In this document: piece by piece, positions 8,898 to 16,537 of the stretch
How the letters are laid out: each line of letters opens with the position of its first letter
Numbering within the stretch: the first letter of the stretch is position 1
NCBI RefSeq assembly: GCF_001293685.1
Contig: NZ_BCAG01000001.1
Span: 62,001-126,000 of the forward strand
Reading direction: 5' to 3'
DNA length: 64,000 nucleotides
DNA from: Desulfatitalea tepidiphila
GTDB lineage: Bacteria > Desulfobacterota > Desulfobacteria > Desulfobacterales > Desulfosarcinaceae
The notes under the pieces: generated by a model
What the model was told of the DNA's origin: nothing
The model's input: the letters and a program-made list of their open reading frames with translations, nothing else
Database searches by the model: none
Program-made: the position numbers and the translations under genes

Positions 8898-9001
8898 ACC
8901 GGCAACCGGAAAGGGCAAGACAAATTCAGGTTGATATGCTATCAGCCGTTGCTGTTGGACATGCTTTTTCTATCACCGGATAAGAACCAAAACAGCCCCA
9001 T

Positions 9002-9850
9002 ATGATTATCGACGCACATACCCATATATTTCCCTGTGACATGCGCGACCGCCGCGACCGTTATTTTGACAACGAACCGGCCTTCGAACTGCTCTATGCG
9101 TCACCCAAGTCCAGGATGGTCGGGGCGGACGAACTGGTGGCGGCCATGGATGCCCATGGGGTGGACAAGGCGGTGACCTTCGGGTTTCCCTGGCGCACGG
9201 CCGACCACTTCAGACGCCACAACGACTACATCCTCGAAGCGGTCCAGCGTCATCCCGATCGCCTGATCGGCCTGTGCTGCATGGACACCGAACAAGCCGA
9301 AGCGCCCAGGGAGGTCGAGCGCTGCCTGCAGGCCGGCATTTCCGGCGTCGGCGAGCTGGCCTTTTACTGTTCGGACATGGATTGTCAGTATCTGGCCGGT
9401 TTGGACGCCATCATGGACTTGGCGCGCCGGTTCGACTGCCCGGTGATGCTTCATACCAACGAACCCGTCGGCCATTCGTATTCCGGCAAAACCAGCAACA
9501 CCCTGGCCCAGATCTACGCCCTGATCAAGAAGTACGCCGAAAACCGACTGATTCTGGCCCACTGGGGCGGCGGCATTTTCTGGTACAAGCTGATGAAAAA
9601 GGAAGTTTCCCAGGTCCTGGCCAACGTATGGTTCGACACGGCGGCCTCTCCGTTTCTCTACCGGGCCGATATTTACCGGTTGGCCATGGAACTGGCCGGA
9701 GAGGAGAAGGTGCTTTTCGGCACCGACTACCCGTTGCTCGCGCCCAAACGCTATTTCGACGAGATGGCCCAGGCCGGGTTGAACGAGGGCCAAAAAGAAA
9801 AGGTCTGCGGCCTCAACGCGGCTGCCCTGTTCGGGATCAACGACCGGTAA
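9002..9850 (+). CDS. amidohydrolase family protein (amidohydrolase-2 type)
   Basis: 282 residues forming a metal-dependent TIM barrel. HTHIF near residue 6 gives the first two metal ligands, LHTNEPVGH gives the middle His, LAHWGGG the next His, and FGTDYPLL the catalytic Asp. This is the pattern of the ACMSD/amidohydrolase-2 group (decarboxylases and hydrolases of small acids). The substrate is unknown. The next gene follows after 14 bases and reads the same way, so they are likely one transcript. Confidence 0.82.
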   Translation: MIIDAHTHIFPCDMRDRRDRYFDNEPAFELLYASPKSRMVGADELVAAMDAHGVDKAVTFGFPWRTADHFRRHNDYILEAVQRHPDRLIGLCCMDTEQAEAPREVERCLQAGISGVGELAFYCSDMDCQYLAGLDAIMDLARRFDCPVMLHTNEPVGHSYSGKTSNTLAQIYALIKKYAENRLILAHWGGGIFWYKLMKKEVSQVLANVWFDTAASPFLYRADIYRLAMELAGEEKVLFGTDYPLLAPKRYFDEMAQAGLNEGQKEKVCGLNAAALFGINDR

Positions 9851-9864
9851 GGTGAGTTTTGGAC

Positions 9865-10365
9865 ATGCCCATGCAGCGCTCTGAAAAAGAGATCGTCCAC
9901 CGCTCGGAAATCGATGCCGTCATCGATCGTTGCCTGATCTGCCACCTCGCTCTGGCCGCCGACGATGCGCCTTACGTAATCCCGGTCTGTTTCGGATACG
10001 ACGGCCGGCACCTATACGTTCACACCGCGCCCGAAGGGCGCAAGATCGATTTGATCCGCCGCAACCCTCAAGTCGCCTTTGCCATGGAGACCGATCTTCG
10101 ACTGCTGGAGGCCCCCACGCCCTGTAAATGGAGCTTCGCCTTCGAGAGCGTGGCCGGCCAGGGCCGCATCGAGGAGCTGGACGACCCCATCGAGAAAGCG
10201 GCGGCGCTCCATCACATCGTGCGGCATTACGCCCGGGAGCGGCACATGCCCCTGGTGTCGCCCGGTCCGGGCCTCAGGATCTGGCGAATCCATATCGAAG
10301 CGATCAGCGGCAAACGCTCCCAACCTCTGCGTAACCCCAAGTCAGGATCCGACCGGTCCGCCTGA
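9865..10365 (+). CDS. pyridoxamine 5'-phosphate oxidase-like flavin-binding protein
   Basis: 166 residues. AAGGTGAG lies about 8 bases before the ATG at 9865, which decides this start over a TTG at 9859 or an ATG at 9871. The split-barrel fold is suggested by CHLALAADDAPYVIPVCFGYD and then GRKIDLIRRNPQVAFAME, typical of the PNPOx-like/Nim group that binds FMN or F420 and often reduces nitro compounds. Its 3' end overlaps the convergent rlmN gene by 24 bases. Confidence 0.78.
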   Translation: MPMQRSEKEIVHRSEIDAVIDRCLICHLALAADDAPYVIPVCFGYDGRHLYVHTAPEGRKIDLIRRNPQVAFAMETDLRLLEAPTPCKWSFAFESVAGQGRIEELDDPIEKAAALHHIVRHYARERHMPLVSPGPGLRIWRIHIEAISGKRSQPLRNPKSGSDRSA

Positions 10366-11382
10366 AACGCCCCCCAGCTGGCCGCAGGCCGCGCGGATGC
10401 CGGCCCCCTTGGGGCCACGCAGGCGCACGAAGACTCCCAGGTCGACCAGGGCGCGGCGAAAGCGTTCGACCTCTTCAGGCCAGGGCGCCTCGAACGGGGA
10501 CGCCTCCCTTGGGTTGTAGACGATCAGATTGACGCGCACCGGCAGCCCCGACACGAAGCGCGCCAGCCGGCGGGCATCTTCAGGCCGGTCGTTGACATCC
10601 CGGATCAGGACGTATTCGACCAGCAACACATTGCCCCGGGCCAACGGAAAGCCCTCCAGGACCGCCCGGAGCGTCCCGAGCCCGTACCGCCGATTGACGG
10701 GCATCAGGTTGCTTCGAAGCGCATCGTCGGCCGCATTGAGACTGACGGCCAGTTTGAGCTGCGGCCAGTTCAAGGCGGCCAACCGCTCGATGCCCGGCAC
10801 CCATCCCACTGTGGAGAGGGTGATGTACCGCTTGGCGATATTCAGGCCGCGTTGATCCGATAAGACCGCGATAGCCTGGATCACTGCATCGAAATTATCC
10901 AGGGGCTCGCCCATGCCCATGAAGACCACATTGCGCACATCCAATCCCATATGGATCTTGACCATAAAGACCTGGGCCACTATTTCATCCACAGACAACG
11001 GTCGCAGCAATCCCATCTGCCCGGTCTGGCAGAAGCGGCAGCCCATGCGGCAGCCCACCTGGCAGGAGACGCACACCGTTGTGTGCTGCACCATGGGGAT
11101 GAGTACGGTTTCCACGACCAGACCGTCGGCCAGGCGAAACTGCAGCTTGGTCACACCCTCTTCCTGGATCCGGCCGGACACTTTCGGCAGGTGCACCTTC
11201 AGATCCTGGCCGATGTGTCGCGCCAGTTCCGGAGAACCGCTGAATTCAGGCACTTCCCGCAGATCCAGCGCCGGCCTGTTGTAGAAGGCGCGGTAGAGCG
11301 CACCGGCATGGAACGGACCGCGGCCATAGCGCCGCTGGAGCTGCTCCACAAGCTGGTCGTATGTGAGGCTGAGCGGATTCAT
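10342..11382 (-). CDS. rlmN: 23S rRNA (adenine2503-C2)-methyltransferase RlmN
   Basis: 346 residues of a radical SAM enzyme. The CRMGCRFC motif (CxxxCxxC) binds the 4Fe-4S cluster, with the preceding CVSCQVG typical of RlmN. The conserved GMGEPLDN, TLSTVGWVPGI and SLNAADD segments follow, and a C-terminal Cys in IRAACGQ fits the residue that carries the methyl intermediate. It methylates A2503 of 23S rRNA and some tRNAs. The ATG at 11382 matches the usual RlmN start; a TTG at 11418 would add 12 residues. Confidence 0.93.
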   Translation of the reverse strand: MNPLSLTYDQLVEQLQRRYGRGPFHAGALYRAFYNRPALDLREVPEFSGSPELARHIGQDLKVHLPKVSGRIQEEGVTKLQFRLADGLVVETVLIPMVQHTTVCVSCQVGCRMGCRFCQTGQMGLLRPLSVDEIVAQVFMVKIHMGLDVRNVVFMGMGEPLDNFDAVIQAIAVLSDQRGLNIAKRYITLSTVGWVPGIERLAALNWPQLKLAVSLNAADDALRSNLMPVNRRYGLGTLRAVLEGFPLARGNVLLVEYVLIRDVNDRPEDARRLARFVSGLPVRVNLIVYNPREASPFEAPWPEEVERFRRALVDLGVFVRLRGPKGAGIRAACGQLGGVSGGPVGS

Positions 11383-11437
11383 CGGGCCGAATGTAACGTT
11401 TTCGCCGGATGCTGGCAATAATCAAACAGGATGCCCA

Positions 11438-11501
11438 ACGATTCCTGTTGAACGCCATTGATTAGACCCGGCTGGTGTGGAACACATTGCGTTGAAATCC
11501 C
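11438..11501 (-). repeat. Family B repeat, heavily deleted copy (B7)
   Basis: The left 30 bases (from 11442) align with the family B end and its first inner block (GAACGCCATTGATTAGACCC), and the right end GCGTTGAAATCC aligns with the other terminus. The inside is missing, leaving about 60 bases. It lies immediately beside B2, suggesting that B2 landed next to an older copy. Confidence 0.5.
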
Positions 11502-11512
11502 TGCCGTATTGG

Positions 11513-11817
11513 CAGCAATTCTAACTGAATGTGATTCACCCTTAAAGGCCTGCTTTCCAGTGCATGTTTGCTAAAAATATTCGCATGGCAGCGGAGATGG
11601 CAGACCCGGGTGGGGCAGGTGGCCGGGGCCACGTCAGCCAGCGGTCGCTAGTGCCGGTTGAATGCAAACGGCGGACAAGCGGTCCAGACTGTTTGAGCGC
11701 AGCGAGTTTCTGGGCCGCCCGCCGTGCATGTTACCGGCTCTTGACCGCTTGGCGTGTGGCATCGGCCACCTGTCCCACCCGGGCCGGATTTGGTGAATGG
11801 CATTCAGTTAGAATCCC
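11513..11817 (-). repeat. Family B MITE-like element, full copy (B2)
   Basis: About 305 bases in the opposite orientation to B1. The ends TTCTAACTGAATG at 11519 and CATTCAGTTAGAA to 11813 are inverted repeats. The flanking 11-mers TGCCGTATTGG (11502-11512) and TCCCGTTTTGG (11818-11828) match at 9 of 11 positions. The centre carries the shared segment with GCGGACAAGCGG and GAGCGCAGCGAG also seen in B1, B3 and B4. It fills most of the gap between rlmN and the stress-protein gene. Confidence 0.85.
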
Positions 11818-11927
11818 TCCCGTTTTGGATATTTGATTGACTTTTTATGGGTTGTCTGGCATTCTCCGACGTTTAAAAAAATCGGCATGTTCCAAAAAGA
11901 TCTGTTCTACAGGAGAGTTCTAAGCGA

Positions 11928-12320
11928 ATGAAAATCTTGGTTGGATATGATGGTTCGGACATGGCACAGCGGGCATTGACCATCGCCCAGAGACGTGCCA
12001 AGGCTCTGCAGGGGGAACTTCACATTTTTGCTGCGGCCGTGAACGGCAAAATGGACAGCCCCAAAAATTCGCGATTGGAGTCAGGGCTCAAAGACAGCGA
12101 AATGTTATGTCAGGCGTGCAATATCAAGTGTAAAATCGAAATGTCCCAACAGCAGAACATGTCCGTGGCCGAGGACCTGGTGCGCTACGCCAGGGAGAAT
12201 GAGATCGATGAAATCGTCATCGGTCTGCGCCGGCGTTCCCAGCTGGGCAAATTAATTTTCGGATCGACATCGCGCCAGGTCATACTCGAAGCCCCCTGCC
12301 CGGTGCTGTGCGTCAAATAG
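11928..12320 (+). CDS. universal stress protein (UspA family)
   Basis: 130 residues with the Usp fold. It starts MKILVGYDGSDMAQRAL and contains the ATP-binding-type motif G-x2-R..GSTSRQVI near the end, then APCPVLCVK. ACAGGAGAG about 10 bases before the ATG is a strong ribosome site. Such proteins bind ATP or form dimers under stress in the cytoplasm. It sits alone between the B2 repeat and the DUF748 gene. Two Cys (CQAC near 65) are unusual but may not matter. Confidence 0.88.
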   Translation: MKILVGYDGSDMAQRALTIAQRRAKALQGELHIFAAAVNGKMDSPKNSRLESGLKDSEMLCQACNIKCKIEMSQQQNMSVAEDLVRYARENEIDEIVIGLRRRSQLGKLIFGSTSRQVILEAPCPVLCVK

Positions 12321-12381
12321 GGTCCTGATTTTCCCGGGACCGCCCCGGCCGCCATTGATCCTTCCAGGAAAGGCCAGGCGC

Positions 12382-13143
12382 ATGAAACGTTCGATCACCG
12401 ATGGGTTCGGTCGATACCGGATCGCCATCTGGATTCTAATAGGCCTGCTGCTTTTCTACACACTGGCCGGTTTCCTGATCGTCCCCCTGGTGATTCAGCG
12501 GGGCGTCGTCAACCGGCTGCCCGGTTTGATCCAGCGCAAGGTCGCCCTGGAATCCACGCGCTTCAATCCTTACACCCTTTCCGTCACGCTTCTCAATCTG
12601 GCCGTCACCGAAAAGGATGATGCGCCTTTCATGGCCGCCCGCCGGATTTATCTCAACGCGCAACTCTCCTCTCTGCTGCAACGCGCCCTGATCGTCAAAA
12701 CCGTGGAACTGGACGGCGCCGACCTGTGTGTGGTGCGCATGAAGGAGAAGCGGTTCAACTTTTCCGACCTCATTCCGCCGCCCCCGGCCGAAGAAGCTGA
12801 CAAGGACGCGAAACCCATGCGCATGATGCTCGGCCGCTTGGCCCTGACCGACGGCCGAGTCGCATTCGAGGATCGCGCCGCATCGGCTCCGTTCGTCACC
12901 CGATGGCAGGCCATCGAGATCCAGGTGCAGGGGTTCGATACCGCCGATGGCGTCGATCCGGCCAAATTCAGCTTCAGCGCCGTCAGTGACGCTGGAGAAA
13001 CCCTTAACGTCGAGGGCCAGGCCGTCATGGCCCCTCTCTCGGTCCGGGCCGGCCTGCGCCTCGCCGGTGTTCCCTGGCCCGCTACGCCCCCTATTATCAG
13101 CCCTATTTCAAGGGGCGCATCACCGGCGGTAAGGTCGATGTGA
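12382..13143 (+). CDS. DUF748 (AsmA-like) protein, N-terminal fragment before a frameshift
   Basis: The start at 12382 is preceded by AGGAAAGG. Residues 14-38 form one membrane anchor (AIWILIGLLLFYTLAGFLIV) and the rest is periplasmic. The frame follows the DUF748 pattern until about residue 232, then reads PWPATPPIISPISRG, which is out of register. In the neighbouring frame the expected LARYAPYYQPYF appears at the same place. A missing C in the CCC run near 13073-13075 would explain it. The rest of the protein is the fragment at 13140-15329. Related proteins span the envelope and may help lipid or outer-membrane homeostasis. Confidence 0.75.
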   Translation: MKRSITDGFGRYRIAIWILIGLLLFYTLAGFLIVPLVIQRGVVNRLPGLIQRKVALESTRFNPYTLSVTLLNLAVTEKDDAPFMAARRIYLNAQLSSLLQRALIVKTVELDGADLCVVRMKEKRFNFSDLIPPPPAEEADKDAKPMRMMLGRLALTDGRVAFEDRAASAPFVTRWQAIEIQVQGFDTADGVDPAKFSFSAVSDAGETLNVEGQAVMAPLSVRAGLRLAGVPWPATPPIISPISRGASPAVRSM

Positions 13144-15329
13144 ACGCGGATGCGGTCTGGGTCCAGGATAGCGGCCGTATCGACCCGATCGGGCTGCAGA
13201 TGGTCGACCTGCAGATCGCACGCGCGGATGGGGACAAGGCGCAACCCATGGTGACGCTGCCGCATGTCGAGGTGGCCGAGGCAGCCGTCGATCTGAAAAA
13301 GCGCACCCTGGCGGCGGGCCGCATTTTCACCCGGGACGGCAGGATCGCGCTCGTCCGCGGCGCCGACGGCCGCATCGATCTATTGGATACCCTGGTGGAT
13401 ACCCTGGTCGATACTCGGGTAGACACGCTGGACAACTCGCGGGTCGACAGTCCCGTCGTGCAGGCCGGAACGCCCCGGGAGCAAAAGCCGGCGGTGGATT
13501 CGCAGCCCACCTGGCAGGTGGACCTGGGCGACTTCAAGCTGGAAGGCTATGCCCTTGATTTCACCGATTTCCAGTTCTCCGATCCGCCGGCCCACATCGA
13601 GGCCCACGAGATATCGGCTTCGGCCCAGGGGGTTAGCACCCGGACCGATACCCAGGCCAAGGTGACATTCGCTCTTCTATGGAGCGATCGGGGTCATTTC
13701 AATGCCGAGGGCACCCTGACCCCGGCGCCGCTGCAGGCAGAGTTGAAGATCGACGCCGCGGAATTGGACCTCCGCCCGGTTCAGCCGTACATCGGCCAGT
13801 TCTTGAATTTGACTGTGACTCGTGGCGGGGCCGCTACCCAGGGGACCCTGAAGATCGCATCCAGCGCGGATCAGGCAACGAACATCCACTATGCCGGTCA
13901 GGCCGCCCTGAATGACATAAACGCCGCGGACAGCATCAAAAACAGAGACTTCGTATCCTGGAAGAGTCTTTTTCTTTCGGGGATCGACATGAGCAGCGCG
14001 CCTCTTCGGGTGGACATCGACGAAGTCGCCCTGACCGATTTTTTCAGCCGAGTGGTCGTCTATCCCGACGGCACCACCAATATTAAGACCATCCTGAAGC
14101 CCGTGGCCGAGGACGGACCGGCCGGTGTGCGTGTCAAGGAGGATCGGTCCGGGGCCATTCGCATCAACACCATCACCCTGCAGGGGGGGACTGTGGACTT
14201 CATGGATCGGCTCGTTGAGCCCAACGTGAAAGCGGTTCTGGGCGACCTGGGCGGCCACATATCGGGCCTGGCCTCGATCAGGGAATCCAGGGCCGAGGTG
14301 CTGCTGCGCGGCACCACCGGCCCCCAGATCCCTTTCGAGATCAGCGGACAGATCAACCCTCTGATCGAAAAACCCTTCCTGAATATGAAGATCGTTTTCG
14401 CCAACATCGACCTGAGCGCCTACGCCCCCTATTCGGGCAAATATCTGGGTTACGAGTTGGATAAGGGCCAGCTCTCCCTGAATCTGGACTATCACCTGGA
14501 GAACAATCTCCTGGTCGGTCAAAACAAGGTGGCCGTCGATCAACTCACCTTGGGAGCTCCGGTGAAGAGCCCCCAGGCCACCAAGCTGCCGGTGAAGCTC
14601 GCCATCGCCCTGCTCAAGGACAGCAAAGGCAACATCGACCTCGATCTGCCGGTCAAAGGATCGCTCGACGACCCCAAGTTCAGCCTGGGCAGCGCCATCC
14701 TCACCGTGCTGCAGAATCTGATCGTGGATATCGTCAGCGCGCCCTTCAAGATGCTCGGCGCGTTGTTCGGCGGCGGAGAGGAGTTGCAGTACCTGCAGTT
14801 CGAGCCGGGCAGCGCGGAGACGACCGATGCCGCTCGGGAAAAGCTGGTCATTCTGGCAAAGGCCTTGACCGAGCGGCCGGCCCTCAACCTGGACATCCAG
14901 GGCCGCATCGATCCCGACGCCGACCGCAACACCCTGCGCCGGCTTCGGTTCGAGCGCCGGTTGAAAAACATCAAGCTCAGATCCCTGGGCCGCGCCGTTC
15001 CCATCGAGGAGATCGAGATCTCCCCCGAAGAGCGATCGGCGTTGATTCGCCAGGCCTATGAAGCGGCCGACTTTCCCAAGCCGCGCGACGACAAAGGCAA
15101 TTTCAAAGCGATCACACCCGACGAGATGGAAAAACTGCTCGTCACCGCCATCGAGATCTCCACCGACGCCCTGCGCCAGCTTGCCTTGGCCCGCGCCAAC
15201 GCTGCCAAGAACCACCTCATCGACGCGGGCGGCATCGCCGCCGGCCGCCTCTTCGTGGTCGATTCCGACATACAGGGCGGTGCGGGAGAAGAGAAGCACA
15301 CGAGCCAGGTCCAGTTCAAAGTCAAATAG
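13140..15329 (+). CDS. DUF748 (AsmA-like) protein, C-terminal fragment after a frameshift
   Basis: 729 residues open in this frame, continuing the DUF748 protein begun at 12382. The GTG at 13140 is only the first possible start and not a likely native one. The C-terminal third has the typical DUF748 blocks: PYSGKYLGYELDKG, KLPVKLAIALLKD, IDLDLPVKGSLDDP, and an OmpA-like region near LNLDIQGRID. A short in-frame tandem repeat (TLVDT-type units, 13383-13440) sits near residue 85 and is probably a flexible linker. The whole protein would be about 980 residues. Whether the shift is real mutation or a base-calling error cannot be decided here. Confidence 0.75.
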   Translation: MNADAVWVQDSGRIDPIGLQMVDLQIARADGDKAQPMVTLPHVEVAEAAVDLKKRTLAAGRIFTRDGRIALVRGADGRIDLLDTLVDTLVDTRVDTLDNSRVDSPVVQAGTPREQKPAVDSQPTWQVDLGDFKLEGYALDFTDFQFSDPPAHIEAHEISASAQGVSTRTDTQAKVTFALLWSDRGHFNAEGTLTPAPLQAELKIDAAELDLRPVQPYIGQFLNLTVTRGGAATQGTLKIASSADQATNIHYAGQAALNDINAADSIKNRDFVSWKSLFLSGIDMSSAPLRVDIDEVALTDFFSRVVVYPDGTTNIKTILKPVAEDGPAGVRVKEDRSGAIRINTITLQGGTVDFMDRLVEPNVKAVLGDLGGHISGLASIRESRAEVLLRGTTGPQIPFEISGQINPLIEKPFLNMKIVFANIDLSAYAPYSGKYLGYELDKGQLSLNLDYHLENNLLVGQNKVAVDQLTLGAPVKSPQATKLPVKLAIALLKDSKGNIDLDLPVKGSLDDPKFSLGSAILTVLQNLIVDIVSAPFKMLGALFGGGEELQYLQFEPGSAETTDAAREKLVILAKALTERPALNLDIQGRIDPDADRNTLRRLRFERRLKNIKLRSLGRAVPIEEIEISPEERSALIRQAYEAADFPKPRDDKGNFKAITPDEMEKLLVTAIEISTDALRQLALARANAAKNHLIDAGGIAAGRLFVVDSDIQGGAGEEKHTSQVQFKVK

Positions 15330-15619
15330 GTGCGGTTAAAATTTGGTTGTTTTTCCGCATCTGTTGCAATAGTCATAACGACAAGGCGACCGATCCAATT
15401 CATATCTCCAGAATCACCATCTATCTCTCGGCGGGTTGGGGCGGCATGTCAGCCGTATCCTCTTTCCCACCTGATTCTCTTCTTGAGTTGAACGCAGCCG
15501 GGCAAATGGTGTCGATTCGATTTCGCTGGCGGGATGATGTCCTGGGACATACGTCGGCCGACGATGGAAATTTCGATCAACAGGAGCATTCAGCATCAAC
15601 TCCAAGGAGGGCATGCGCC
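15330..15619. other. 290-base gap before the protease gene
   Basis: No gene and no recognised repeat. An upstream extension of the protease frame into this region has no ribosome site and no family-like sequence. The strong AAGGAGG at 15604-15610 marks the true start region at 15620. Confidence 0.45.
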
Positions 15620-16537
15620 ATGAACGACAAAACTGCGACCGTGTCTGCAAACCGTTTGCTCGTGAAGCTCCGCCCCTCTCCCACGCTCAAGGCGGCGGAG
15701 TCCCGGGCCCATCTGCGCCCGCTTTACGACACGCCCCAGGCCAAAGCGGCCATGCTCGGATTCGGCACCGAACCGCAGTGGTTTCTGGCCGATCTGCCCA
15801 AGGGCGCCATCAATCCCTGGGACCTGGCTCACGCAAGGGTCGCCGGCGAGCTCGGCGTCGCCGAATCGGACGTCATTTTTGTGGAGCCGGACATGGTCCA
15901 TACCATCTACCCGGATGTCACCGAGCGAAAGGTCGGCCAGGCGTTTGCGGTGGGCGAGCAGTGCGTCGACACCCCCCAGGACGGCGGCCACGGCAAGGCG
16001 CTCGGGCCGGATCGCTTCGCCTGGCATCTCGGCGAAGACTATACGCAACTGGGCAAGGCGCGGGACGCCGTGGCTTTCACCGAGCCGCGGACGCGCATCG
16101 CCCACCTGGACACGGGTTATTACCGGGCGCACTGCACCACGCCCCGGCACGTCCTGCGGCACCTGGAACGCAACTTCGTGAGCGGCGACGCCGATCCGCA
16201 CAGCGCCGAGGACCCGGACAATCGGCGTCTTCTGCTGGACAATTCCGGCCATGGCACCGGCACCATCAGCATCCTGGCCGGCGGCAAGGTGCCGGGCTTC
16301 GGCGACATTGATCTCGGCGGTGCGCCCGAGGCGGAGGTTCTACCCCTCCGGATCGCCGACAGCGTGGTGCTGCTCTACACGAGCGCCTTTGCCCGGGCCC
16401 TGGACTATGCCGTCGTCCAGCATTGCGACGTGGTGACCATGAGCATGGGCGGGCTGCCTTCGCGCGCCTGGCGCGAGGCGGTGGACAAGGCTTATTTGAG
16501 CGGGCTCTGCCTCGTGGCCGCTGCGGGTAACATGTGA
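15620..16537 (+). CDS. subtilisin-like (S8) protease part of a two-protease protein, N-terminal fragment
   Basis: 305 residues from the ATG at 15620, with AAGGAGG 9 bases upstream. There is no signal peptide, so it is probably cytoplasmic. The S8 catalytic Asp is D164 in AHLDTGY and the catalytic His is H211 in NSGHGTGT. The frame ends at LVAAAGNM-stop, just where S8 proteins normally read AAGNN and continue. The following frame (16534-19197) resumes with VNGLPTRHIVYPA and holds the catalytic Ser. One missing A in GGTAACATGTGAAC would restore one reading frame. Alone, this fragment lacks its nucleophile and should be inactive. Confidence 0.8.
   Translation: MNDKTATVSANRLLVKLRPSPTLKAAESRAHLRPLYDTPQAKAAMLGFGTEPQWFLADLPKGAINPWDLAHARVAGELGVAESDVIFVEPDMVHTIYPDVTERKVGQAFAVGEQCVDTPQDGGHGKALGPDRFAWHLGEDYTQLGKARDAVAFTEPRTRIAHLDTGYYRAHCTTPRHVLRHLERNFVSGDADPHSAEDPDNRRLLLDNSGHGTGTISILAGGKVPGFGDIDLGGAPEAEVLPLRIADSVVLLYTSAFARALDYAVVQHCDVVTMSMGGLPSRAWREAVDKAYLSGLCLVAAAGNM

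Noticed and set aside
13383-13440. Tandem 15-base units in the DUF748 gene.
   Set aside because: Only about four degenerate units, in frame and coding for a flexible TLVDT-like linker. Not a CRISPR or satellite.
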